Assembly: GCA_018821535.1 (NCBI GenBank) | Contig: JAHJLV010000053.1 | Location: 62,001-126,000 of the forward strand | Length of the DNA stretch: 64,000 bases | Reading direction: 5' to 3' | Source: Pseudomonadota bacterium | GTDB taxonomy: Bacteria > Desulfobacterota > Desulfobacteria > Desulfobacterales > Desulfobacteraceae | Shown: piece by piece, positions 44,901 to 52,064 of the stretch | Layout of the letters: each line of letters opens with the position of its first letter | Numbering within the stretch: position 1 is the stretch's first letter | The notes under the pieces: model-generated | Databases searched by the model: none | Seen by the model: the letters and a program-made list of their open reading frames with translations, nothing else | Told to the model about the DNA's origin: nothing | Made by a program: the position numbers and the translations under genes

Positions 44901-45142
44901 AGGCCTGCAAGCCGGTCAAATTTTGCAGACAGGTTACCGGCTGAAATATATTCTCCTGCAGCATATCGAAATCCTGCCTGGGCAAGACTGGCTGCCCGAA
45001 GTTTGATATTGTATTCGGATTTCTGGAGACTGGATGTGCTGAACAGCATCACGATTCCCACGCCCAGAGAAATCAGAATCAGCATGGCCATGATGGTGAT
45101 CATAATGGAGCCGTTCTGGGATAATCTTGATTGTAAGGGCAT
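41948..45142 (-). CDS. MshP/PilX-like prepilin fused to beta-propeller-like adhesin
   Basis: The 1064 residues (start at 45142, behind GGAGG; ATG 45160 has no ribosome site) begin with a PilX/MshP-type prepilin region: QNGSIMITIMAMLILISLG, a hydrophobic helix, and the SLAQAGFRYA helix. Residues about 400-735 hold at least four copies of a repeat of the form LN.IWG....D.IYFVGD.GTI, as in beta-propeller surface proteins. The C-terminal part (about 740-1064) looks like a jelly-roll/lectin-like beta domain. It takes the place of mshP and mshQ in MSHA operons and is probably a pilus-tip or surface adhesin. Confidence 0.8.
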   Translation of the reverse strand: MPLQSRLSQNGSIMITIMAMLILISLGVGIVMLFSTSSLQKSEYNIKLRAASLAQAGFRYAAGEYISAGNLSAKFDRLAGLHEENVTLLNDEGSFKLEIYPYWFVTASTVNTSSTLPLIVLGKFPDGFQAALPATGTVKINTDFYEYSSGNASPGAGFNPDQFNITLNTSVTLPENTSVQLAFSPQSSQTVTRGGTLTLSPSDDWLNIFPRRNGLIEIFKDKTQSLGIYKYREKKQGSVLLTGITPVEEDQLPLTINSSSFVVLKKQALINSTGNLGTGSFAADLGIGLNVFITDELQIPADTPEPLDMGGGGPSKPEVFNDEVDGHTQLTNWEFNADDSIPESEKKTITTHEIQTEFGSDWNSQNYVTFQNFTQIEQDKGYTARVIDKERLPEAARTKNLNGLWGNASDNIYFVGDDGTILHWNGSTFTSMTSNTTQDLNAIWGVPKEKTVPTDTDNIFVGGDNGETLINESGAGWVHASQGQNYDIYAAFGISWGHFDGYGQAGTNPYNWDSPHTADVLANYNWYINEFGGHANFRCLWAVEEPYSDDATYGATGPQPRQNIMVGEFSGGPNAGNGIIMHEFYEPAVIIAGSPLRGIWGSAFDDIYAVGDAGSVYHNASKDAPNYSFRWKRIGNRWVWWRPQWEDSWQGQWIKIPAGDIPTTADLNGVYGNSADDFYIIGDNGTIVYNKGQGFELVPTAEVTTENLNSIWGSDRTGIYAVGDNGTIVFLGYPANKIGGHILPLSKNAELAAKWTSTQKFLNYTIQVKTVWGDQLDYGASGICFRWHQPQAGKYAGYGISYVRYDSSLNTYNDMIPDDIKPEFHGTREKNDRLLLVLWEQYIQGGAQQRRWLAYKDITDDSNVKKSSNGTPRDLSSLFVRVREKRVENVKLNDIEIYYGNASLAGQVSDNQYNNTVRDEYNPTFGTGSNTIKWPVFDIRNWKDCPNGPLTITCDEADAFTLVDNVSVAAAPVKAAVSTNYWIVNPNAEQTLLKNSFTIRTSRFTTPDGDSFGTQSDRSEIGLHVFGDIGDYGTQKLVSYTDFAVQLGVDSNAVNIQSGFGSLE
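42947..43951 (-). repeat. Beta-propeller-like repeat region in the adhesin
   Basis: Repeats of the pattern LN(x)IWGN/S..D.IY.VGD.GTI occur near codons whose 5' ends lie at about 43930, 43810, 43350, 43130 and 43010. Glycine and aspartate turns (GDDGT, GDNGE, GDAGS, GDNGT twice) mark each blade. Confidence 0.7.
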
Positions 45143-45176
45143 GATGATGTTTTCCTCCATTAAAAGCCCAAGGGCG

Positions 45177-45731
45177 TCAGGATGTTGGGCCGTTTACCAT
45201 ATCATTGTAAAACGGGTTGACCTGCATGGTAAATGTTTTGGTGGTATTTTCAATATTCACGGTGATCTGAATATTAATTTTAGACAGCCCGGTCAGACGG
45301 TTATCCGCAGGCACAGTCCAGGGGTTTCCGTTGATATCTTCAAATCCAAGGGAAAAAGAATTCACATGATCCATCAAAATGGCTCCGGGACTGCCTGCAC
45401 CGGGAAGAGAATTGCTTCGGGTCATGCGGATGGTGTCTCCTGTCTGTGCAATCCCAAAATTTTGTCCATCCCGCTGATACCTTATGGAATCGGATGAAAT
45501 TGCCCAGATGGTTTCCATGTTTTTGGTTTCCCGGATCAATCGTTCCATGGCAAGATTGATTTTCTGAAAGGTTTCAATATTGGCACGGGTCAGTAAAAAT
45601 CCCTTTGAGGCATAAATAAGAAACGAGCTGGCCCCGAATCCGATCAGTGCAATGATCGCAAGGGAGACAATCAGCTCAATCAGTGTAAATCCGCCATGGT
45701 TTTTTATTTCAGTTGGAAAAACACGCATCAT
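45177..45731 (-). CDS. Minor prepilin, MshO/PilW-like
   Basis: The 184 residues have a class III signal with cleavage and methylation motif GGFTLIELIVSLAIIALIG and a C-terminal beta domain. Position after the MshD-like gene and before the MshP-like gene fits MshO. The ATG overlaps the preceding stop by one base (TAATG), indicating coupling. Confidence 0.85.
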   Translation of the reverse strand: MMRVFPTEIKNHGGFTLIELIVSLAIIALIGFGASSFLIYASKGFLLTRANIETFQKINLAMERLIRETKNMETIWAISSDSIRYQRDGQNFGIAQTGDTIRMTRSNSLPGAGSPGAILMDHVNSFSLGFEDINGNPWTVPADNRLTGLSKINIQITVNIENTTKTFTMQVNPFYNDMVNGPTS

Positions 45732-46168
45732 TAATTTCCTAGGATGGAGATCATTTTACTGTTATTTTTTTGAGCAGTGATTTTTACATACATGGTCGCT
45801 CCGGCCGCAGCGGTTTCTGTTACCTGCCGGTTCACATCCGGATCTGAAAAATCGATATAGCCTCCCTTTATGCTGGCCCCGGACAGGCCGGATATTTTGG
45901 AGGACAGATCGGCTCCCACATAAAATCCGATATCCTGGGATGCATCCTGTTCAAGTTTTGCCCGGTAATCCGCATTTACAATTTCCATTGACCGGTAGAT
46001 GTCATAATTATCACTGAGCACATCCAGAGGGGTATGACTCTGGGTCAGGCCGGATTCCAGAAAAGACATCATGATCACGGCAGCAATGCTGACCATAACA
46101 ATGCCGATAATCACTTCGATGAGCGTAAAACCACTGTTATTTATGGTCTGATGATTGACAGGTTTCAT
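45731..46168 (-). CDS. Minor prepilin, MshD/PilV-like
   Basis: The 145 residues carry SGFTLIEVIIGIVMVSIAAV, a type IV prepilin signal. Size and position fit MshD. It overlaps the MshC-like gene by 4 bp (ATGA). Confidence 0.85.
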   Translation of the reverse strand: MKPVNHQTINNSGFTLIEVIIGIVMVSIAAVIMMSFLESGLTQSHTPLDVLSDNYDIYRSMEIVNADYRAKLEQDASQDIGFYVGADLSSKISGLSGASIKGGYIDFSDPDVNRQVTETAAAGATMYVKITAQKNNSKMISILGN

Positions 46169-46761
46169 TGGATAAATCCTGTTTCGCCGGCAATGACAAG
46201 ATCTGCCGTATTTCCTGAGGTGTCTGTCAGTTGAATGGTGATGTTTTCGGTTAAACGGGTGATTCCGGTGGAATTTTCCAGAGGATTTACAAAGGTGATG
46301 GATGAATTGCCCAGCCAGAAGGGCACGCCCATTTCATTAAAGATCAGGGTGAGTCGCGTGTGGGAATCGGAGCCCACAGTAATCTGGCTGATGTCAATAT
46401 CTGCCAGGCTGGTTTTGATGCGGTCATTGTTAAAATTTGTTGAACTGGCCTCTGCACCAAAGGGCAGGGTTCTTCCGCCTGTCCAGGAGCAGCTTGTATT
46501 GATGCTGCATTCAAAAAACCAGTATTCATCCAGGGCCGTATCAAAACGGATGCCCCGGATGGTGGTGGTGCTTTGCATGGCTTTTGACTGGGTATGCCGC
46601 AGATGGGTTTTCAACGCAGCTTGAGTGGTTAACAGATCCGTATTGTCTATTGTGATTCTGCTGGCAGCAAAAATTGAAAGAAGGCCAATGATGACCAGAA
46701 TGGCGATAATTTCAACTAAGGTAAATCCTTTATGGTTTCGGGCAAAATTAAAGTCCACCAT
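46165..46761 (-). CDS. Minor prepilin, MshC/GspH/FimT-like
   Basis: The 198 residues contain KGFTLVEIIAILVIIGLLSIFAA after a 13-residue leader, then a GspH/FimT-like domain (LLTTQAALKTHLRHTQSKAM ... IRFDTALDEYWFFE) with a C36-type Cys pair (CSINTSC). Position after mshA fits MshC. GGGGGAA precedes the ATG. Confidence 0.85.
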   Translation of the reverse strand: MVDFNFARNHKGFTLVEIIAILVIIGLLSIFAASRITIDNTDLLTTQAALKTHLRHTQSKAMQSTTTIRGIRFDTALDEYWFFECSINTSCSWTGGRTLPFGAEASSTNFNNDRIKTSLADIDISQITVGSDSHTRLTLIFNEMGVPFWLGNSSITFVNPLENSTGITRLTENITIQLTDTSGNTADLVIAGETGFIQ

Positions 46762-46793
46762 TTTCCCCCGGAAAATATCTTACAAAACTAAAA

Positions 46794-46848
46794 AAGTCCA
46801 TGGGTCTGTTTTATGCCTGTCTACACAGAACACCCTACCCATGGACTT
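46794..46848 (-). terminator. Intra-operon intrinsic terminator after the major pilin
   Basis: AAGTCCATGGGT (46794-46805) and ACCCATGGACTT (46837-46848) form a 12-bp perfect stem. On the minus strand it is followed directly by TTTT within a run of six T. It lies in the 128-bp gap after mshA and would make pilin mRNA far more abundant than minor-pilin mRNA. Confidence 0.75.
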
Positions 46849-46889
46849 GTGATTCAACGCGTATTTAAATGATGATCTGTTCTGTTGAT

Positions 46890-47285
46890 CTACCAGCTTT
46901 TAGTAAGAACTGCTCTGGTTGAACCTTCAACCTCTGCGGCGGTTATGGTGATAACATAGGTACCGGAACTGTCGGTCAAGGTGGTGCCGGAGGCAGTCCA
47001 GCCCTGGGGTGTGGATTCCATTGCGCCGACCAGATCCGCTGCCGTGGCAATGGGCGTGCTGCCAGCAGGATTGAGAATGCCATTGGCAAAATTCAAGGAA
47101 ACTGCCGAGTTTGCAGCACCCCAGACACCATCGGCAGATTTCTGGGCAGCCTGGGCCTGAAGATCGATATATTTGGGAACCGCAACAACAGCTAAAAGAC
47201 CCAGGATCACCAGGACGGCAATGATTTCAATTAAGGTGAACCCTTTTTGATTGGTGATCATTAAATTTGTTTTCTGCTTCATCAT
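46890..47285 (-). CDS. mshA: Major pilin, MshA-like
   Basis: The 131 residues have a leader ending in ITNQKG, then FTLIEIIAVLVILGLLAVVAVPKYIDLQAQAAQKSA, the N-methylated assembly helix. The mature protein is about 117 residues and resembles MSHA-type pilins (GANSAVSLNFANG segment). It has its own sigma-54-type promoter and terminator. An AAAGGAGAGAG ribosome site precedes the ATG. It forms the pilus shaft. Confidence 0.9.
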   Translation of the reverse strand: MMKQKTNLMITNQKGFTLIEIIAVLVILGLLAVVAVPKYIDLQAQAAQKSADGVWGAANSAVSLNFANGILNPAGSTPIATAADLVGAMESTPQGWTASGTTLTDSSGTYVITITAAEVEGSTRAVLTKSW

Positions 47286-47482
47286 GTTCTCTCTCCTTTA
47301 GTGATTAAAAAATGATTTAAAATAGGTTTTAATACGTTTGATTTTTAATTGAAAGAGCAAAATCCGTGCCGTTGTGAATTTTTTCAAGTTTTTCTTGATT
47401 TTTCTTGTTTTCCGGGGAAAAACTTTCCCAAAGTGTATTTAAATGCAGGTCTATCATAAAAAACATCCCGGTTTTTGTCGGG
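47286..47482. other. Spacer between mshG and mshA
   Basis: This 197-bp gap contains a short CCCG/CGGG stem followed by GTTTTTT (about 47452-47478, minus strand) after mshG and the sigma-54 promoter of mshA. The mshA leader would be about 60 bases long. Confidence 0.55.
47357..47370 (-). promoter_or_regulatory. Sigma-54 promoter of mshA
   Basis: On the minus strand the 14 bases read GGCACGGATTTTGC, preceded by C and followed by T. This matches the consensus TGGCACG-N4-TTGCA/T with the invariant GG (-24) and GC (-12) exactly 10 bases apart. It lies 72 bp upstream of the mshA ATG. Pilin genes are often sigma-54 dependent. Confidence 0.8.
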
Positions 47483-48709
47483 TTATTTTACCATTTTTGT
47501 CAAATCCCACATGGGCAGATATATGGCCAGGGCAAAAAACCCAACCACGGCTGCAAGACCGATGGTTAAAATAGGTGCAATGGCATCGGAAAGCGCTTTT
47601 GTGCTGTATTCAACTTCAGCATCATAATGGTCGGCAATTTCCTGGAGCATTTCATCCAGGTTTCCGGATTCTTCTCCGATGGCCACCATATTGACCACCA
47701 TGGGAGTGAAATATCTGGCCTGCTTTAATGGTCGTGAAATCCCCATGCCCTCGGTCAGGCTTTCTTTGATCTGTTTAAATTCCCGGGTAATGGCAGCATT
47801 TGAAATCGTGCGGGATAAAATATCCATGGATTCCAGCACGGTGATGCCGCTGGACTGGAGGATGGAAAAAATACTGGCAAACCTTGACATGGCACTTTTG
47901 ACAATCAAGGGTCCGATCAGGGGAATCTCCATAAATGCCTTATCCCTGTAATATCTGCCGGTCTGGGTTTTAAAGGATTGATACAGGAATATGAAAATCA
48001 GTACCAGACCGATGAGCAGGACATACCAGTAATCATGCAGCATATTGTACATGAACAGGCAGATCCGGGTGGGAAGCGGCAGATCCAGTTTTAATGTTTT
48101 AAAAATTTCAATGAATTTGGGAATAATCACCGTGAGTAAAAAGAAAAATGCGCTGACCAGCATAACCAGGACTATGGCAGGATATCTTAAGGCTGCTTTT
48201 ATTTCGGATTTTACCTTGAATTCATGATCAATGATATAAATCAGGCGCTCCAGAACATCGGGCAGAGACCCGGAAGATTCCCCTGCCTGGATCATGGAGC
48301 AGTAAAGGGAAGAAAAGATATGGTTCTGCTTTAAAAAGGCCTGGTGCATGGATGAACCGCTTTTGATATCATCGGACATCTGGATTAAACAGGTTTTTAG
48401 TTTTTTGTTTTCTGTCTGGGCTTCCATGATTGTCAGAATTTGAACCATGGAGACACCGGCTTTAAAAAGAGTTTTAAACTGTTTGGTAAATAAAATGATT
48501 TCTTTGGGTTTAACAGGGGTCAGTTTTTGTTCCAGGCGGACCAGAAAATTACTGGAATCCTGGACATTGCCTGATTTTTTTTTCACAGATTCCGGAATAT
48601 GCCCCCGGGCGCCTATCATATCAATTGCGGCTTCTTTGGAATCTGCTTCTATTTCCCCGGAAATCTCATTGCCGTTCTGAGTATATGCTTTGTATTGATA
48701 GAGTCCCAT
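47483..48709 (-). CDS. mshG: T4P inner-membrane platform, MshG/PilC-like
   Basis: The 408 residues comprise two GspF domains (about 70-195 and 275-397), each with family signatures (FTKQFKTLFKAGVSMVQIL; FASIFSILQSSGITVLESM), and three membrane helices. The N-terminus (YQYKAYTQNGNEISGEIEADS) is typical. It anchors the assembly ATPase; it starts 3 bp after that gene. Confidence 0.93.
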   Translation of the reverse strand: MGLYQYKAYTQNGNEISGEIEADSKEAAIDMIGARGHIPESVKKKSGNVQDSSNFLVRLEQKLTPVKPKEIILFTKQFKTLFKAGVSMVQILTIMEAQTENKKLKTCLIQMSDDIKSGSSMHQAFLKQNHIFSSLYCSMIQAGESSGSLPDVLERLIYIIDHEFKVKSEIKAALRYPAIVLVMLVSAFFFLLTVIIPKFIEIFKTLKLDLPLPTRICLFMYNMLHDYWYVLLIGLVLIFIFLYQSFKTQTGRYYRDKAFMEIPLIGPLIVKSAMSRFASIFSILQSSGITVLESMDILSRTISNAAITREFKQIKESLTEGMGISRPLKQARYFTPMVVNMVAIGEESGNLDEMLQEIADHYDAEVEYSTKALSDAIAPILTIGLAAVVGFFALAIYLPMWDLTKMVK

Positions 48710-48712
48710 GAT

Positions 48713-50413
48713 TTACATCATTACTGCCGAAGCAGCCTCTTCAACTGTTGTGATGCCCTGGATGATCTTTTGAGCCGCATCCATTTTCAGGGTGGTTAAC
48801 TGGCCGGATTTTACGCATTCTCTGGTGATCTGCTGGGCGGAAAGTCCGTTGATGATCATTTCCTGAACACTGCTATTGATATGCAGCACTTCGTAAATGC
48901 CGGCCCGTCCGCTGTAGCCTGTGTTTTTGCATTGAAAACATCCTTTTCCCTTTACAAACCGGGCATCTACGGTATTTTCAAGTTCCCAGAATTTAAGGAT
49001 TTCGTCTGTCGGGGTATAGGATTCCTTGCAGTTGGGGCACACTTTTCTGACCAGTCTCTGGGCAATGGAAATCAGAATGACCGATGAAATCATGAACGGT
49101 TCAATTCCCATGTCAATAAATCGGGAGATGGCCCCTGCTGCATCATTGGTGTGCACGGTGCTTAAAACCATATGACCTGTGAGCGCAGCCTGAACTGCAA
49201 CCCCTGCGGTTTCAGAATCCCGGATCTCTCCCACCATGATGACATCCGGGTCCTGTCTGAGGATGGACCGCAAACCGCTGGCAAAGGTCATGCCGGCTTT
49301 CCGGTTCAACTGGGCCTGCCGGATATGTTCCATCCTGTATTCCACCGGATCTTCCAGGGTGATAATATTGGTGTCCGGGGTATTGATCAGCTTGAGCATG
49401 GAAAACAAAGAGGTGCTTTTTCCGCTGCCTGTGGGGCCGGTACACAGAATCATGCCATAGGGCATTTTGATCATTTTTTCAATCAGTTCCTGATCTTTTT
49501 GGGATACGCCTAATTTTTCAAGGCTGTAAATGCCGGAGCTGGTATCCAGAAGTCTTAAGACCACATTTTCGCCGTAAACCGTGGGGATGGTGGAGACCCT
49601 GATATTGATCTCCTTTGCGCTGACAAAGACGGTGAACCGCCCATCCTGGGGAATCCGGGAAACAGAGATATCCAGATTGGCCAGAATTTTGAGCCTGGAA
49701 ACAATGGATAAAAACAGTTTTTTTGCCGGTGCCGGGACATGGTGGAGTTTACCGTCCACCCTGAACCGGATTTCGATCTTATCTTTTTCAGGGCTGATAT
49801 GAATATCACTGGCACCCTCCTGGACAGCCTGGGTTAAAATGGAATTCACCAGCCGGATAACAGGGGCCTCTTCAGCCATATCCTGCAGTGACATGGCAGA
49901 GGCGTCTTCGGCAGCGGCTTCTTCAATCACATCCATTTCTTCAATTTCCTGGATATTTTCCATCATACCGTCTTTGCCGGCATAGGTGCCGTAAATGGCG
50001 GATATCAGGAGCTTGAAATCCTGTTCTGTGCAGATCACAGGTTCAACTTCCATATCTGTAAGAATCTCAATATTGTCCAGGGCCGTAATATCCAGCGGAT
50101 CTATCATGGCAATGGTAAGAAAACCGCCCTGCTGGTTAATGGGAACGGCCTGGTATTTTTTTGCCGTATCCACATCAATGAATTTTGACAAGGCAGTTGT
50201 GGTGGGAAATTCTCCGGCATTGTATTTTTGTATTTTGATCTGTTCAGATATGCAGTTGACAATTCCGGTCTCATTGACAAAACCTTCCCTGACCATATAC
50301 TGGCCCAGTTTCATGCCGCTGTTCCGGTATCCGGCCAGGGCCAGTTCCAGTTGGGCTTTGTCTATCAGGCCGGATTCAAGAAGCATTTCGCCCAGTTTTT
50401 TACGTTTTTTCAA
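48713..50413 (-). CDS. mshE: T4P assembly ATPase, MshE/PilB-like
   Basis: The 566 residues power pilus extension. The N-terminal MshEN domain (1-145) has two c-di-GMP-type motifs, LGEMLLESGLIDKAQLELAL and LGQYMVREGFVNETG, both led by Lys where RLG is usual. An acidic linker (153-172) follows. The ATPase domain has Walker A TGPTGSGKS (325-333), the Asp box (EDPVEYR), Walker B (DPDVIMVGEIRD), the His box, and a four-Cys zinc site (CPNC..CFQC). All catalytic motifs are intact. Confidence 0.94.
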   Translation of the reverse strand: MKKRKKLGEMLLESGLIDKAQLELALAGYRNSGMKLGQYMVREGFVNETGIVNCISEQIKIQKYNAGEFPTTTALSKFIDVDTAKKYQAVPINQQGGFLTIAMIDPLDITALDNIEILTDMEVEPVICTEQDFKLLISAIYGTYAGKDGMMENIQEIEEMDVIEEAAAEDASAMSLQDMAEEAPVIRLVNSILTQAVQEGASDIHISPEKDKIEIRFRVDGKLHHVPAPAKKLFLSIVSRLKILANLDISVSRIPQDGRFTVFVSAKEINIRVSTIPTVYGENVVLRLLDTSSGIYSLEKLGVSQKDQELIEKMIKMPYGMILCTGPTGSGKSTSLFSMLKLINTPDTNIITLEDPVEYRMEHIRQAQLNRKAGMTFASGLRSILRQDPDVIMVGEIRDSETAGVAVQAALTGHMVLSTVHTNDAAGAISRFIDMGIEPFMISSVILISIAQRLVRKVCPNCKESYTPTDEILKFWELENTVDARFVKGKGCFQCKNTGYSGRAGIYEVLHINSSVQEMIINGLSAQQITRECVKSGQLTTLKMDAAQKIIQGITTVEEAASAVMM

Positions 50414-50456
50414 AATAGCACCCTTTTATCATATGCTCGAAACCCCCTGCCTTTGG

Positions 50457-52058
50457 TTAAAACTCTGAAATCAGTGTTGATATCTGAACACAGGCTGCCT
50501 GGTCGGTATAAACAAACTGTTTTTTGAATGATTCAGCACTGTTCACTGTTTTATAGGCCCTGTTAATGACAACATGGTATGTGAATGGACCTGTTTCTGG
50601 TTGAGATGGAAAAACCCTGACGGTATATGCTTTGTTTTCCAGCTGGATTGCAAGATGATAGGCCTGTTTAAAGGACAGGTTATCAGACAGCACGATGCAG
50701 AAGTGTTCAGGATTCCAGCCATTCAGATAATCAGGAATGACAGGAAATTTCAAGGACATGCCCACGGTGAGCATATCAGGATCTGTGAGATTTTTGTTAT
50801 GGGCCAGCAGCAGGGCCAGCTTGTCTTTGTCAAAGGTGCCGTATATGTGTTCACTCATTTTTGACAGCGTTGCATTTTGTGGAACTGTAAGGGCTCCGTA
50901 ATAAGCGGATTCAGTCACGGCTTTTTGCGGTGTGGCAGATGGCTGGGGGTGGGCTTTTTTTAAAAACAGGATTTGTTTTTCTGCGGTTTCCATCAACCGT
51001 GTATCCGGTTCTGGTTCAACTGGTTTTTCAACAGGAGGTTCAGGCGGTTTTTCAATCAGAATTTGCGCTGGCGGTTCAGCAGGTTTTGCAGGTTTTGCAG
51101 GGTTTGCTAAAGGTTCAACTGCCTGTGTCTGTCCCGGCCAGAACCGGGACAGGTCCGGGAAATTGAAAAAATACATGGAGAACAGAATCATGGATGCAGC
51201 CAGCAGAGTCGGGAAAACACCGATTTTAGATTTTTTCAGATAACCGGTCTTCAAAGCGCATTCTCTTACAAAAAAATGTCCGGCCTTTGATCTGTTCTGG
51301 ACAATCAGGGACAAAAGCACATGGTGGCACAGGTTGATGATTTTTCTGGGATAGCCTTTGGTAAAATAATACAGCGTAAAATATGCAGGCCAGGTAAAAA
51401 TGGTATTGCGCTTTCCCCGGTCCATTGATTCATTCATGCGAAAATCAATCAGCCCTTTGGTTTCTGAAAAACCAAGGGGTGCAAGTTCATACTGAAAATT
51501 TATCCGGTCAACAAAATTTTCAAGGGGAGCTATGGTCTGGGCCAGCTCTTTTTGAGCAAAAATAACAATCTGCAGCAGTTTTTGATTATTGGTTTCATAA
51601 TTTAAAAGTTCTCTCAATATCTCAAGACAGAATACAGGAAGTTTCTGGCCTTCATCAATCATGAGGATAATGGTTTTTTTCTGGTCCACTCCTTTCTGGA
51701 ACAGATAGTTTTTAATTTCTTCCTTTAAATTGGTATCATCACACCCAAGATAAGTTGTTCCGGAAAAAATTTTTAAGATACAGTCTAAAAAGTCTGTTGT
51801 GCGCGCAAAGGCAGGGTCCAGAATCAGGGAGTGTTCCATGGCAGGTTCCTGGCTGATTTTCTGGATGAGCTGACGGCAGAGCGTGGTTTTGCCTGTTCCC
51901 ACATCCCCGATGATAACGTTCAGCCCTCTTTTCAGGCGCACTGCAATTTCAAGCTGCTGAAGCGCTTCCAGGTGCTGCCGGGATTCGTAAAACAGAGCCG
52001 GATCAGGAGAATTTGAAAACGGTTCTTTGACGAAGTTTAATGTCCGGTAGTATTCCAT
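50457..52058 (-). CDS. mshM: ExeA/MshM-like AAA+ ATPase with C-terminal wall-binding region
   Basis: The 533 residues start with an ExeA-type AAA+ domain (YYRTLNFVKEPFSNSPDPALFY; Walker A GDVGTGKTTL 51-60; Walker B ILMIDEGQKL). A membrane helix (about 287-303) and a Pro-rich stretch (316-370) follow. A LysM-like segment (LSKMSEHIYGTFDKDKLALLLAHN) and a SPOR-like end (FCIVLSDNLSFKQAYHLAIQL ...) finish the chain. Such proteins open peptidoglycan for secretin assembly. MSHA MshM is usually shorter, and the C-terminal additions may stand in for MshN, which is missing here (inference). Confidence 0.87.
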   Translation of the reverse strand: MEYYRTLNFVKEPFSNSPDPALFYESRQHLEALQQLEIAVRLKRGLNVIIGDVGTGKTTLCRQLIQKISQEPAMEHSLILDPAFARTTDFLDCILKIFSGTTYLGCDDTNLKEEIKNYLFQKGVDQKKTIILMIDEGQKLPVFCLEILRELLNYETNNQKLLQIVIFAQKELAQTIAPLENFVDRINFQYELAPLGFSETKGLIDFRMNESMDRGKRNTIFTWPAYFTLYYFTKGYPRKIINLCHHVLLSLIVQNRSKAGHFFVRECALKTGYLKKSKIGVFPTLLAASMILFSMYFFNFPDLSRFWPGQTQAVEPLANPAKPAKPAEPPAQILIEKPPEPPVEKPVEPEPDTRLMETAEKQILFLKKAHPQPSATPQKAVTESAYYGALTVPQNATLSKMSEHIYGTFDKDKLALLLAHNKNLTDPDMLTVGMSLKFPVIPDYLNGWNPEHFCIVLSDNLSFKQAYHLAIQLENKAYTVRVFPSQPETGPFTYHVVINRAYKTVNSAESFKKQFVYTDQAACVQISTLISEF

Positions 52059-52064
52059 TGGCCC

